Numbered from the stretch's first letter, positions 16,368 to 25,394 are shown. The stretch: DNA of 54,295 bases from G023898405 sp964368985 (GCA_964368985.1 CAYJDW010000009.1:1-54295), one strand, 5' to 3'. The notes: generated by a model not told the origin, from the sequence alone. Numbers and translations: made by a program.

Positions 16368-17807
16368 ATGACCTATTTAAGACTAGCGTTATCGCTACTT
16401 TTTGTTGCCCTCCCTCTCATGGCAGAGCAGGCCACAAGCAAAAAAATAACTTCTCTCAAAGAGAAAACCGCACCAAAAATGTCCTTTCTCAACGACAAAA
16501 AGGATGATTTACACGGAAATATTTCCATTCCTCATGAAAAATATATCCTGCCTAATGGCCTGACCGTCATTCTCTCTGAAGACCATTCGGCGCCTTTTGT
16601 GGCCACGAGTATTTGGTACAATGTTGGCTCAGTGAATGAACAGCCACAAAAAACTGGTTTAGCTCATTTATTCGAACACTTAATGTTTGAAGGCTCGGTC
16701 CATATGAAAGACGATGCCCATTTTGTCTTGCTCGATGGAGCGGGGGCTTATGCCTTGAACGCCACCACGAGCATTGATCGCACCAACTATTTTCAAACCG
16801 TGCCAAAAAATCAACTAGAGCTCGCACTCGCCTTGGAATCGAGTCGGATGTATTTTCTCGATATCAATCAAGCGAAACTTGATGAACAACGAGCAGTGGT
16901 GAGAAGAGAGCGTGAACAACGCTTTGAAACTTCGCCTTATGGTCTCGCTACTTTGCATTTGTGGCAAAAAATATTTCCCGAGAACCATCCCATGTATGGC
17001 CGCATCATTGGGTCCCACAAAGATTTGGAAGCTGCGAAACTTAAGGACGTAAAAGCTTTTTATGATCGCTATTATGGCCCCACTAACGCAAGCCTTACTT
17101 TAGTGGGAGATTTCCAAAAAGAACCAACCAAAGCACTCATTGCTAAGTATTTTGGAAGCTTACCGAAATCAAAGGTTGAAGCGATACCAAAAATTCCTGA
17201 GGTCAAAATCACCGGCCAAGAAATTATTAACTACGATGAAAAGCTCGGCCGTTTGCCCCTGGTACGCATTCAATATCTGACACCAGCTCTTTTTCAAGCC
17301 GGTGATGCAGATCTCGACATAGCGGCCCATATCTTAGGCGGCGGCGAGAATGGTCGTCTCAATAAAGCGCTCACTAGAGATAAACCATTGGCAGGCAATG
17401 TCTCGGTCTATCAGCAATCCATGGAGCAGATTTCGGTTTTCACCATCGATGTACTGCTTAATCCAGGTGTCAATCCAAATGATGTGATCGCCACCATCGA
17501 TCAAGTGATGCTTGGCGTGAGCAATGATCCGCCTAAAGCCGTTGAGATTGAACGGGGAAGAAATATCATCCTGACCAATTATTATTTTGCTCTGCAAGAA
17601 TTTGGTGGCTCCTCGGGTAAGGCTGAAGCTTTGCAAAGTTATAACCGATTTGCTAAAGACCCCGGTTTTATGCAGAAGGATTTGGCCCGGTATCAAGCGG
17701 TAGATCAAAAAACTATTGTTGATTCAGTTCAGAAATATCTCCCCACGAACGCTCGTAAAATTCTCATCGCCACCCCCCAACCTAGCCAAGTGGCTCACAA
17801 GGAATAG
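16368..17807 (+). CDS. M16-family zinc peptidase, catalytic partner
   Basis: The protein has 479 residues with a signal peptide (LRLALSLLFVALPLMA). The catalytic motif HxxEH is present (AHLFEHLMFEG, about residue 100), with the downstream RREREQRFE region that supplies the third ligand, and a second, smaller M16 domain. It is predicted to be periplasmic and to act as a heterodimer with the next gene, which lacks the motif. An alternative start is TTG at 16362, closer to the AGGA sequence. The adjacent gene begins two bases after this stop. Substrates are unknown for most bacterial pairs. Confidence 0.9.
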   Translation: MTYLRLALSLLFVALPLMAEQATSKKITSLKEKTAPKMSFLNDKKDDLHGNISIPHEKYILPNGLTVILSEDHSAPFVATSIWYNVGSVNEQPQKTGLAHLFEHLMFEGSVHMKDDAHFVLLDGAGAYALNATTSIDRTNYFQTVPKNQLELALALESSRMYFLDINQAKLDEQRAVVRREREQRFETSPYGLATLHLWQKIFPENHPMYGRIIGSHKDLEAAKLKDVKAFYDRYYGPTNASLTLVGDFQKEPTKALIAKYFGSLPKSKVEAIPKIPEVKITGQEIINYDEKLGRLPLVRIQYLTPALFQAGDADLDIAAHILGGGENGRLNKALTRDKPLAGNVSVYQQSMEQISVFTIDVLLNPGVNPNDVIATIDQVMLGVSNDPPKAVEIERGRNIILTNYYFALQEFGGSSGKAEALQSYNRFAKDPGFMQKDLARYQAVDQKTIVDSVQKYLPTNARKILIATPQPSQVAHKE

Positions 17808-17809
17808 TT

Positions 17810-19294
17810 ATGAAAAAAAATCTTATTAAAATATTAGTTTCTGCTTCATTGATAAACTTCCTTAGTTGTACCTCGGTGCCCGTTAACAAAGGCCAGATAC
17901 AAAACCGGGAACGATTAACCAAAGAGGAACAATGGCGTTTTGAAACGCCGAACACTGATAATCCAGCGGTTGCTCCGGTTTTTCCTAAAGTAAAAAGTCA
18001 TGTTTTGAAAAATGGCTTGACCATTCGTGTGATGGAAGATCATCGCCTCCCTATTGCCCAGGTCCGTTTAGTTTTTAAAAATGGCTCGGCCGCCGATCCC
18101 GTGGGTCAAGCTGGTTTACAAAATTTGACGGCATTAATGCTTAAAGAAGGAACCAAAGAACTGAATTCCTTAGAGCTTGCTGAGGCCTTCGCTAATCTTG
18201 GCACTGAGGTCAGCGTAGCGGTCGCCAAAGATACGGCGCATCTTTATGCCGATGTGCTCTCAAATAAAGTTGACGATGCTATGAAGCTTTTTGCCGCTAT
18301 GGTTCAAGAACCACGTTTGGAACAAACCGATTTCATCCGGGTCAAAACCCAGCAACAAAATGCCATCGCTTCCGATACCGCAGAGCCTTCTTATGCTGCT
18401 CAAGTCAGCTTTTTAATGGCCGCCTATGGACCAAAACATCCTTATGCCTATCCAAGCAAAGGGAATTTAAAAACCATTAGTAAAATTGATCTAGCGCAAA
18501 TAAAGCAGGCTCATAGGCAAAATTTTGGTCCCAATAATGCAGCTTTGGTCATAGCGGGCGACGTAAAAATGGCTGAAATCATCAAACTCTCCAATAAAAT
18601 TTTTGGTAAGTGGAAAAAAATCAAAAATAATGTAGCGAAAGTGAGCCTCCCACCGACGAGAAAACAAATGGAGACTCGGCTCGTATCTCGGCCCCACACG
18701 CCCCAAACTTATTTATTGTTAGGTCAGCCGGTGGCAAGTGCAAAAGACAAAGATTTGCCCATTCTCGAAGTGTTTCAACAAATATTGGCCGGAACTCCTC
18801 AGAGTAGGCTCGATAATAATCTGAGAGAAAAGAAAGGCTGGACCTATGGCGTGAGCAGTAGCATAAATCCGTTATTGGGCGTTGGGCCAATGATGGTGAG
18901 CACAAGTATTCAAGTGCCCTTTGGCTCAGATGCGGTGCAAGAAATGCTCGCCGAGTTTGAAAACCTAAAAACTAATCCCGTGACGGACCTTGAGTTAAAA
19001 GCGGCAAAAGAAGGCTTGCTTCATTCCTTCGCCAGCCGTTTTAATACGGTTGAAAAAATCGCCGCCACCATGGCAAATTATTTCGCCTACAACCTTGAGG
19101 CTAACTATGACGAGAGGTTCTATCAAAAAATAGGCGAAACCACCAAGGACGACATTATGGCGGCAGCGAAGCGCGTATTTAACCGCTCGGGCATGGTAGC
19201 CGTAGCTGTGGGCGAACTGGAAGTTATGCAGATCCCCTTAGCTAAAATAGACGTAGGCAGAATCACGGTTGAACGTGAAGGAACAGAAAACTAA
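17810..19294 (+). CDS. M16-family peptidase-like lipoprotein, non-catalytic partner
   Basis: The protein has 494 residues. A lipobox (INFLSC, Cys20) indicates membrane anchoring. Two M16 domains are visible, but the first has LQNLTALMLKEGTKE where HxxEH should be, so zinc is not bound there. The second keeps LREKKGWTYGVSSS, the Arg/Tyr substrate-binding feature of the family's second domain. It starts two bases after the catalytic partner, implying coupled translation and a 1:1 complex, with the lipoprotein tethering the enzyme to a membrane. This active/inactive division is normal for the family. Confidence 0.9.
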   Translation: MKKNLIKILVSASLINFLSCTSVPVNKGQIQNRERLTKEEQWRFETPNTDNPAVAPVFPKVKSHVLKNGLTIRVMEDHRLPIAQVRLVFKNGSAADPVGQAGLQNLTALMLKEGTKELNSLELAEAFANLGTEVSVAVAKDTAHLYADVLSNKVDDAMKLFAAMVQEPRLEQTDFIRVKTQQQNAIASDTAEPSYAAQVSFLMAAYGPKHPYAYPSKGNLKTISKIDLAQIKQAHRQNFGPNNAALVIAGDVKMAEIIKLSNKIFGKWKKIKNNVAKVSLPPTRKQMETRLVSRPHTPQTYLLLGQPVASAKDKDLPILEVFQQILAGTPQSRLDNNLREKKGWTYGVSSSINPLLGVGPMMVSTSIQVPFGSDAVQEMLAEFENLKTNPVTDLELKAAKEGLLHSFASRFNTVEKIAATMANYFAYNLEANYDERFYQKIGETTKDDIMAAAKRVFNRSGMVAVAVGELEVMQIPLAKIDVGRITVEREGTEN

Positions 19295-19297
19295 CTA

Positions 19298-19504
19298 ATG
19301 TCGACGATAGTACTTAGTTTTTTCTTATTATTAGCGGCCTTTGTAGGAATGGCCGCTGGTATATTATTGCGGAAAAATAATGCAGGCGGAGAACTGCGCG
19401 GCTCTTGCGGGGGCCCTGAAAAAAATCCTGATTGTTGTTTGAAAAAACAAAAATCTTGTGAGTTCTTGCCAACTAAAAATGATTCAGAGGACAATAGCCC
19501 CTAG
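19298..19504 (+). CDS. NqrM-like small membrane protein with Cys cluster
   Basis: The protein has 68 residues: one N-terminal membrane helix (residues 4-24), then LRGSCGGPEKNPDCCLKKQ with four Cys and a fifth downstream in KSCEF. This layout matches NqrM (DUF539), which is needed to place iron in the Na+-translocating NADH:quinone reductase; the GSCGG motif is its hallmark. No nqr genes are in the window, so this may be an orphan maturation factor or a distant relative. It begins three bases after the M16 lipoprotein gene. Family assignment is by motif only. Confidence 0.6.
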   Translation: MSTIVLSFFLLLAAFVGMAAGILLRKNNAGGELRGSCGGPEKNPDCCLKKQKSCEFLPTKNDSEDNSP

Positions 19505-19600
19505 GTTTCACGAGGCGTTGTTTGCAGCCTTCGGTCAAAGCGAACCTAGCGTGACCCCGCTACGCTCGCAACGACGTTTAGGATTTGTAAACAACCCGTA
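19505..19600. repeat. Degenerate dispersed repeat between two plus-strand genes
   Basis: The segment holds GGTTTCACGAGGCG, GAACCTAGCGTGACCCCG and TACGCTCGCAACGACG, short pieces that recur in similar form at 20081-20112 and near the left window edge. It has no ORF of its own that fits the ribosome site at 19611. It appears to be a worn intergenic repeat. Confidence 0.35.
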
Positions 19601-19616
19601 TTCACGGGGGATATTC

Positions 19617-20075
19617 ATGAAGAAGGTTCTTTTGGCCTTAGCTCTGATGGCAGTCTTTCATCAATCGGCCGAAGCTCGGCCTGACCAAGTTTCTCGAGAT
19701 GGTTATGTGTTTGGGGGCTTAGTTGGATCCATCGCCGGCTTTGGTATTGGTCATGCAGTCCAGGGCCGCTACGCCCAAATTGGGTGGGCTTTCACGGTGG
19801 GTGAAGGCCTGGGTATTTTAAGTTGGCTGACGGTTCCGTGGATTATTCAAATTTCGGGTAATCAATCCATAGCACCAGAAGTTATTTCCAAAATCGGCAT
19901 GGCCATTTTTGGTGGTTTTCGCCTATGGCAAATCACCGATTTGTGGGTTCATACCAAGCCTGATCGACCAGTATTAGCTGATTCCATGCGCGAACGCGCG
20001 TGGCAAAAAGGCTGGTGGGGCGAGGAAAAAACGAGCACAGCGAGGGTGGCGAGTATTAATTTGTTTTCTTGGTAA
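19617..20075 (+). CDS. Exported membrane protein with Gly-rich helices
   Basis: The protein has 152 residues from the ATG at 19617, chosen because GGGGG lies just upstream and a good signal peptide begins there (KKVLLALALMAVFHQSAEA). After cleavage there are Gly-rich hydrophobic segments (FGGLVGSIAGFGIGHAVQG; WAFTVGEGLGILSWLTVPWI; IGMAIFGGFRLWQI), then a basic tail with several Trp. This resembles P13-type or glycine-zipper exported membrane proteins, but I do not assign a family. A longer frame upstream runs through a dispersed repeat and is not the likely start. Confidence 0.7.
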   Translation: MKKVLLALALMAVFHQSAEARPDQVSRDGYVFGGLVGSIAGFGIGHAVQGRYAQIGWAFTVGEGLGILSWLTVPWIIQISGNQSIAPEVISKIGMAIFGGFRLWQITDLWVHTKPDRPVLADSMRERAWQKGWWGEEKTSTARVASINLFSW

Positions 20076-20080
20076 AATCA

Positions 20081-20112
20081 TCGTCATGGCGACCCTAGCG
20101 TCACCATGACGA
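20081..20112. terminator. Hairpin between convergent genes
   Basis: TCGTCATGG (20081-20089) and CCATGACGA (20104-20112) are perfect inverted arms with a 14-base loop, between the plus-strand membrane gene and the minus-strand redoxin gene. It is related to the dispersed repeats nearby. No T-tract follows, so it is only a candidate bidirectional terminator. Confidence 0.45.
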
Positions 20113-20130
20113 ATAGGTGTTGTTTCAAAT

Positions 20131-20685
20131 TTAGTCTTGTCGCCACTTAATCGAGCATCCTTGGGATGGATACTGCTTTTCTTGAGCATCTTTGCCCGCC
20201 AAAAGACGCTCTAGCGCATCTTTTAAATCCTCGGTTTTAACCATCTTCTCATCGTGCCAAGAATCATCCAAACGGCCGTGATAAAATAAATGCCGAGCTT
20301 CATCGAAAAGATAAAACTCCGGCGTACAGACGGCATCAAAAGCCCTTGCTACGTCTTGATCGACGTCGAGCAAATAAGGAAAACCGTAATTTTTAAGCTG
20401 CCATCGAGCGAGCAGAGACTCTTTGCTATCGTCGGGATAGTTAAGGGAATCATTGGAACAAATACCCACTACTTGCAGTGATTTTTGATCATAGGCACGG
20501 GATAACCTGAGCAATCTATCCTCGATGGCTCGGACATAAGGGCAATGATTACAAATAAAAGTTATAAGCAAAGCGCGTGAATCGTGAAAATCGGCGAGGG
20601 CGAAAATTTTATCATCGACGCTATTAAGTTTAAAATCGGGGCATGGCATACCTAAGAGGCCTGCATGCGAGTTTAGAAGGGGCAT
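20131..20685 (-). CDS. Redoxin (AhpC/TSA-thioredoxin fold) protein with CxxC
   Basis: The protein has 184 residues with a thioredoxin-like fold and the motif FICNHCPYVRAIEDR, typical of a soluble AhpC/TSA-like redoxin subfamily. ICSNDSLNYPDDS and the cis-Pro region CTPEFYLFD are also typical. The two Cys of CNHC could form the redox pair. There is no signal peptide, so it should be cytoplasmic. AGGAAAT precedes the ATG. It lies 9 bp downstream of the beta-helix lipoprotein gene on the same strand and may be co-transcribed with it, although no functional link is evident. Confidence 0.85.
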   Translation of the reverse strand: MPLLNSHAGLLGMPCPDFKLNSVDDKIFALADFHDSRALLITFICNHCPYVRAIEDRLLRLSRAYDQKSLQVVGICSNDSLNYPDDSKESLLARWQLKNYGFPYLLDVDQDVARAFDAVCTPEFYLFDEARHLFYHGRLDDSWHDEKMVKTEDLKDALERLLAGKDAQEKQYPSQGCSIKWRQD

Positions 20686-20694
20686 ATTTCCTCA

Positions 20695-22659
20695 CTACCA
20701 CAAATAGACAGTTTGACCTTCGGCAAGGTTATGACCCGCCGTATCGCTGATAAAACTCGTAATTTCAAGCAGTGGAAGCGGACCAAAAATCGCCGGGTTG
20801 GCTCCGCGCTCGGCGGGTGCAGTGCCGGCAGGGCTATCAGTTACCGCATGACTGGTTACCCGCAAAAAGGTACCCAAAGTTCCATCACCCGCCTTGTTTT
20901 GCCCATAGTCCTGCAAGCGGTTTTTAATCACTAATTGCACTTCGGGAGGGGCGACATTATTGAAAGTTGCGAATAAAGCGCCGCCCCCCGCATTTTTACT
21001 TGATTCATTTTTCAAAAACTTGGTTTCCGGCTCAATGACAAACTGCGCGGTATTGAAAGATTTGCCATCGAGCGCCAAGGCTCCGCCAAAGCTTTGGGCG
21101 CTATTATTTTCAAATTTACTCCGTTCAATAATCACCTTGCCCCTAATGCCTTTAAAAATAGCTGCACCGCCATTCCCGGCCGCTTTATTTCCCACGAAAG
21201 ATAAATGATCTAGAATAATGGGCAGATTATCTTGTTGGTCGACGACTGCTAAAGCGCCCCCATGAGCGACCGTCGTGAGACTGTCGGAGAGTTTGAGATC
21301 TTTTAAAACCAAGCCCTTTCGTCCTTTAGAAAAACACAAGGCACCACCAAAGTTTTGTGATTTATTACCTTCAAAAATTCCCTTTTCCACGACGACATCA
21401 CTGCTTTCGCTAACAAATATCGCACCACCAACATTGTCCGCAATATTTTTCAGAAAATGACCACCACTCACTTTAATTTTTTTAGAGTTTTCAATGCTCA
21501 ATGCACCACCGGCATTTGCGATATTATTGGCGATCTCGGCCTTAACGAAGTCCACCGTTAAGCCATCAATCTCTCTTAGTTTAATGGCACCACCATTTGA
21601 ACCAAGCAGCCTTCGAGTTTTATTGTTGGTGAGGACAACATTATGGATAGCGATGTCTTTACTCTGTTCAATGTAGAGACCAGCGCCCCCGTCACTTGCC
21701 GCCGCCGCATTGGCAGTGCTATTGCTTTCAAATTTAAGCTCTGCCACCGTGCTATCTGAAACATTTTTCAGATAAATCCCGCCACCAAATTCCGCCTCTC
21801 CCCTTCTCACTACCGCGGGCTTAAGACTCATAACCTTGATATTTTCACCATAAAAAGCACCGCCCCGCGCCTCAGTGGCAGAAGCGCCTCTAAGTGCTTT
21901 ATTATCAAGCCACTCCCCGCCATTGACGTGAATTTCTTGACTATTGCTAAGGTGGGCAAAGCCACCCGATTCGGCGAGGTTTTTCTGAGCACTAACATTG
22001 GTTAAATAAAGCGTTCGCGCATATTCGATTTTTAATCCCGCACCAGAGCCATCGGCGAAGCGATTGTCTTCAAACTTGCAGTTAAAAATATTGATATCTT
22101 TAATAGGCTTCGAAGCCGTTCCAATGATCGCCACCGCGTGGCCGCCCACCACATTCCTAAAAAGCATTCCTCCCAAAAGAGTTATGTTGCCCGAAGCACC
22201 TTTGATGGTAATTAACGAATCCAGTTGGCCATTTCCGTCGAGAATAACCAAATCCTTAGCTTCCAAATTGGTCAAAGTCTTTTCAACGCTGTCGCCCTTA
22301 TGATAACCGCCCACCAATTTAATATTTTTCTTATCGATAATTCTAATCTTAGGACTCTTATAAGTTCCCGCTGCAATAATAATCTGCTCGCCGCGAGAAG
22401 CAGCTATAGCTTCGGCAATCGTCTTAAAAGCACTTTCCCAGCTCTTCCCATCGGGAGAAGAGGCAGTGCTGGCGGCGTCCACAAATATACCTTTAAGCGG
22501 AATTTCTTGAACTTTAACACTCAGGGGAGGCTCAGTATGGCTCAAACGAGGCTTGTGTTCAGGTTCTTTAGTTTTTTCACAGCCCTGGATGCTGAGCAAG
22601 GAAGTTGTCAGGCACACCAAGCCTAAGATCTTTAGTTTCCTACTAATGAATTTATTCAT
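20695..22659 (-). CDS. Right-handed beta-helix lipoprotein with Pmp-like repeats
   Basis: The protein has 654 residues with a lipobox (LLSIQGC, Cys27). From about residue 60 it begins as a beta-helix (GKSWESAFKTIAEAIAA, a common entry motif) and carries repeated GGA(I/L/V) and FxxN units (FEGNKSQNFGGALCF, FVGNKAAGNGGAAIF, FENNSAQSFGGALAL), the pattern of chlamydial polymorphic membrane protein repeats and related adhesins. No autotransporter barrel is present at the end, so it is probably a surface or periplasmic lipoprotein rather than a type V secreted protein. Ligand unknown. No strong ribosome site is visible before the ATG. Confidence 0.82.
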   Translation of the reverse strand: MNKFISRKLKILGLVCLTTSLLSIQGCEKTKEPEHKPRLSHTEPPLSVKVQEIPLKGIFVDAASTASSPDGKSWESAFKTIAEAIAASRGEQIIIAAGTYKSPKIRIIDKKNIKLVGGYHKGDSVEKTLTNLEAKDLVILDGNGQLDSLITIKGASGNITLLGGMLFRNVVGGHAVAIIGTASKPIKDINIFNCKFEDNRFADGSGAGLKIEYARTLYLTNVSAQKNLAESGGFAHLSNSQEIHVNGGEWLDNKALRGASATEARGGAFYGENIKVMSLKPAVVRRGEAEFGGGIYLKNVSDSTVAELKFESNSTANAAAASDGGAGLYIEQSKDIAIHNVVLTNNKTRRLLGSNGGAIKLREIDGLTVDFVKAEIANNIANAGGALSIENSKKIKVSGGHFLKNIADNVGGAIFVSESSDVVVEKGIFEGNKSQNFGGALCFSKGRKGLVLKDLKLSDSLTTVAHGGALAVVDQQDNLPIILDHLSFVGNKAAGNGGAAIFKGIRGKVIIERSKFENNSAQSFGGALALDGKSFNTAQFVIEPETKFLKNESSKNAGGGALFATFNNVAPPEVQLVIKNRLQDYGQNKAGDGTLGTFLRVTSHAVTDSPAGTAPAERGANPAIFGPLPLLEITSFISDTAGHNLAEGQTVYLW

Positions 22660-22886
22660 TGCTTAACTCACTTAATACATAGGTTTTTAACCATATCATT
22701 GGTCAATGGCAGGTGTTATTTTACACTAGTTATGTGGCATCTTGGCATTCATAGGGCAATGGGTTTTTTTCTTGACCAAATCGCTACTTAGCAACCTCTA
22801 CAGCAATTACGATTGGTTTAGCCAACAACGCTTTTTTGAAGGGAAAGCCTAAGCATGTTATTTTCTAGCAGGACTCCAGATGAGCC

Positions 22887-25187
22887 ATGGCGCAAATGAT
22901 GCAAGTTTCTATAAAAAAAGTGGCCCTAACCTTTATTCTCACCTTAGGCCTCAGCATTGCGCTTGGCTTTTGGGTGCAGCATGTTTTGCAAAGAAACGTG
23001 GTGAAAGAGTACACCACCTTAAGTGAAATTAGCGCCTACACCAAAAGCCTGCCTGAATTTCCCGCATCAGATGATAACGATTGGACTGACCCCCAATTTC
23101 AAGCTTTCGATAAATCTCGCGATTTGACAACGTGGCAAAAAATTCGTCTTCTCTTTAATATTTTTCAAGCTCCCCCCTGGAGCCCCCAATATCTCGCCCG
23201 CGAGTTAAAAAAACTCACTAATAGCAACCAAGAAATGGGGCTCGTGGACGGTAGCAACAGCTTTATTCATATTAAGGCTCCACCAAGCACGCGCCTTTTG
23301 GTATTTGGCGATATGCATGGAGCATTTCATTCTTTAACGAGGGATTTATTACATTTACAAAAATTAAATTTATTAAATAATGAGCTTAAATTAATCCCTG
23401 GTATTTATATTATTTTCAATGGAGATTTCATCGACCGTTCTCCCTATTCCATCGATTCATTAATTTTGCTTGCAACATTAATGAAACAAAATAAAACCCA
23501 GGTTTTTTATATAGCCGGTCGCCACGAAAGAGCGTCAAACTGGTCTGATTTTGGTTTGAAAAGAGAATTAGTGGCACGAGGCTATCCTTATTCTGACCAG
23601 CCTGTTCCTTTTAAGAACGAAATAAATGAATTTTTTAATACTCTTCCCGAGTCGATTTATATCAGCGCACAGAATCCTTCTCACGACGTAGTACGCATAG
23701 CCTTTCATGAACATTTGGAATTGTCCTATGATGAAAAGATGATTTCTCCGGCTTTCCTTGAACAAAAAGATCCCGTCAAAGCTTATCAATTTACCACTAA
23801 CAACGGCACCGGTCCTTCCATCGACGTGAGGGCGGCAATTAAGACAGAAGAATGGCGGACGGCCAATCGTATCAAACATGGCATTGGCCTTCTCGATCAG
23901 GATCATGGCGCCACTACTTGGGCCTCAATCTCTTCACCGATTACGACCCATAAAACTTATCTAAATGTCCATGATGATTCTTTTATCGAAATTATTATTA
24001 AAGATGACATCGAGAAATCGCTTATTTTTTCCCATTACCAAGACCCCCGAGGGGAAGATGGTTTTAAGAAAACTGCAGAAAGAAGCCTCGTTTTTGGGGC
24101 AAGCCCTGAAAAAAGCCTTAACCGCCATTCGATAAAAATTGCCTCCACGATGTCCTTGATCCGGGGCGTGCCGACCATGGGCAAACAAGCAAAACGAGGC
24201 ATAAATCTAGCCATCAACACCTTTAACCTCGCCCCCGACGAGGATGACCTCAATATTCGTTTTTACATCGATAACGATGATTACACCCCCCAAAACGCAC
24301 GCCGCAATATTCTCGAATATAAAGAAGAAGGAATAGGACTATTTTTATTACCAACTGGCACGCCCACGATCATGTCTTACCTCGACAAAATCAAAAAAAA
24401 TGAAATCGCCGTCTTTTTTCCCATCACCGGATCGGCTGCTTTACGAAGAGCGGATTTGACCAACATTATTCATTTTCGACCCACCTATGAGCAAGAGGTG
24501 AAGGCACTTATTAAAACTTTGGCTGAAGAATATGGGGCCCTCAAATTTGCTTTTCTCTATCAAGATGATTCCTATGGACGCGGACCTTTTGAGGAAGCGG
24601 TAAAGCAACTTAATGCCTATGGCATCACCGAATTCACCGCTATGCCTTATGCGCGCGGGGCGGTTTCTTTCCAAAGCCAGGTCAAGCAGCTAAAACAAAG
24701 CCAAGCCGACGCTTTGGGTCTTTTTGCCACTGCCACCGCGGCTGAGGAATTTATTCGTCAGCTCGGCACCGATTCCCTCAGCAATACCCAGGTCTTTGGC
24801 ATTTCTTTTGTAGGTGAGCTAACCCTGCGCCGTTTCGCCAATCGCTTAGGCATCAATCTCATGCTGGCCTCTCCCGTGCCTAATCCTAAGAGCTTTAATG
24901 AGCCCATCGCCATAAATTACCGAAAAGCGATGGATGCCAATAACAGCGATTATGATGTTTTCTCCTTCGAAGCCTTTATCGCCTCCTCACTTCTATTTCA
25001 GGCTATAGACAGCATTACCGAAAAAAACCCAAGCCCCAGCCAAGTTATCAAGGCCGTAGAAAACTTTGCTCCCTCCAATTTCATGGGTTTCCCTCTCAGA
25101 TTCGACCCCAAAACCCGTTCCCTTGCCAGCAGCGTGTGGATTGAAAATAGCACCAAAATTAATTGGTCTAAGTCCTCAATATATTAG
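22887..25187 (+). CDS. Membrane-anchored metallophosphoesterase fused to a periplasmic binding protein domain
   Basis: The protein has 766 residues. Residues ~10-30 are a membrane anchor or signal. At about residues 130-320 there is a calcineurin-like phosphoesterase domain with FGDMHGAFHSL, FNGDFIDRSPYS and AGRHERASN. The usual GNHE is GRHE here, so the metal-bridging Asn is missing. From about 410 to the end there is a type 1 periplasmic binding protein fold of the branched-chain amino-acid receptor type (MGKQAKRGINLAINTF; FAFLYQDDSYGRGPFEEAV; SYDVFSFEAF-like end). Both halves should lie in the periplasm. The fusion suggests ligand-controlled phosphatase activity, or a degenerate enzyme used for binding. 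Neighbours give no clear pathway. Confidence 0.8.
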   Translation: MAQMMQVSIKKVALTFILTLGLSIALGFWVQHVLQRNVVKEYTTLSEISAYTKSLPEFPASDDNDWTDPQFQAFDKSRDLTTWQKIRLLFNIFQAPPWSPQYLARELKKLTNSNQEMGLVDGSNSFIHIKAPPSTRLLVFGDMHGAFHSLTRDLLHLQKLNLLNNELKLIPGIYIIFNGDFIDRSPYSIDSLILLATLMKQNKTQVFYIAGRHERASNWSDFGLKRELVARGYPYSDQPVPFKNEINEFFNTLPESIYISAQNPSHDVVRIAFHEHLELSYDEKMISPAFLEQKDPVKAYQFTTNNGTGPSIDVRAAIKTEEWRTANRIKHGIGLLDQDHGATTWASISSPITTHKTYLNVHDDSFIEIIIKDDIEKSLIFSHYQDPRGEDGFKKTAERSLVFGASPEKSLNRHSIKIASTMSLIRGVPTMGKQAKRGINLAINTFNLAPDEDDLNIRFYIDNDDYTPQNARRNILEYKEEGIGLFLLPTGTPTIMSYLDKIKKNEIAVFFPITGSAALRRADLTNIIHFRPTYEQEVKALIKTLAEEYGALKFAFLYQDDSYGRGPFEEAVKQLNAYGITEFTAMPYARGAVSFQSQVKQLKQSQADALGLFATATAAEEFIRQLGTDSLSNTQVFGISFVGELTLRRFANRLGINLMLASPVPNPKSFNEPIAINYRKAMDANNSDYDVFSFEAFIASSLLFQAIDSITEKNPSPSQVIKAVENFAPSNFMGFPLRFDPKTRSLASSVWIENSTKINWSKSSIY

Positions 25188-25201
25188 CGATTTGCCCCTA
25201 G

Positions 25202-25229
25202 TTGACACTATTTATCCTACAGTTATCAT
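25202..25229 (+). promoter_or_regulatory. Candidate sigma-70 promoter
   Basis: A perfect TTGACA (25202-25207) is followed after 16 bases by TATCAT (25224-25229), five of six matches to TATAAT. The predicted transcription start is near 25236, only a few bases before the ATG of the 51-codon ORF at 25239, which would make that message nearly leaderless. Confidence 0.5.
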
Positions 25230-25238
25230 GACTTTACT

Positions 25239-25394
25239 ATGAAGAAATTAATAACACTACCAACTATATATATTGCCACAGCTGCTTTTATGTCTTTTAC
25301 TGTATTACTTAAGCCATTAATAAAAAAGTTAAAAAATAAGCAAACAGATAAACTAAAAGAATATCAAAAATCATTTTATCTCTCTCGGCGCTAA
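25239..25394 (+). CDS. Small membrane peptide, 51 residues
   Basis: The short ORF begins MKKLITLPTIYIATAAFMSF, has one hydrophobic helix (about residues 4-24) and a strongly basic tail (KPLIKKLKNKQTDKLK) ending SRR. A good sigma-70-type promoter lies immediately upstream and no Shine-Dalgarno sequence is present, so translation may be leaderless. I recognise no family. Single-helix basic peptides of this kind can be toxins or membrane regulators, but nothing here decides that, and a chance ORF is possible. It lies between the phosphoesterase fusion gene and the terminator at 25689. Confidence 0.4.
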   Translation: MKKLITLPTIYIATAAFMSFTVLLKPLIKKLKNKQTDKLKEYQKSFYLSRR

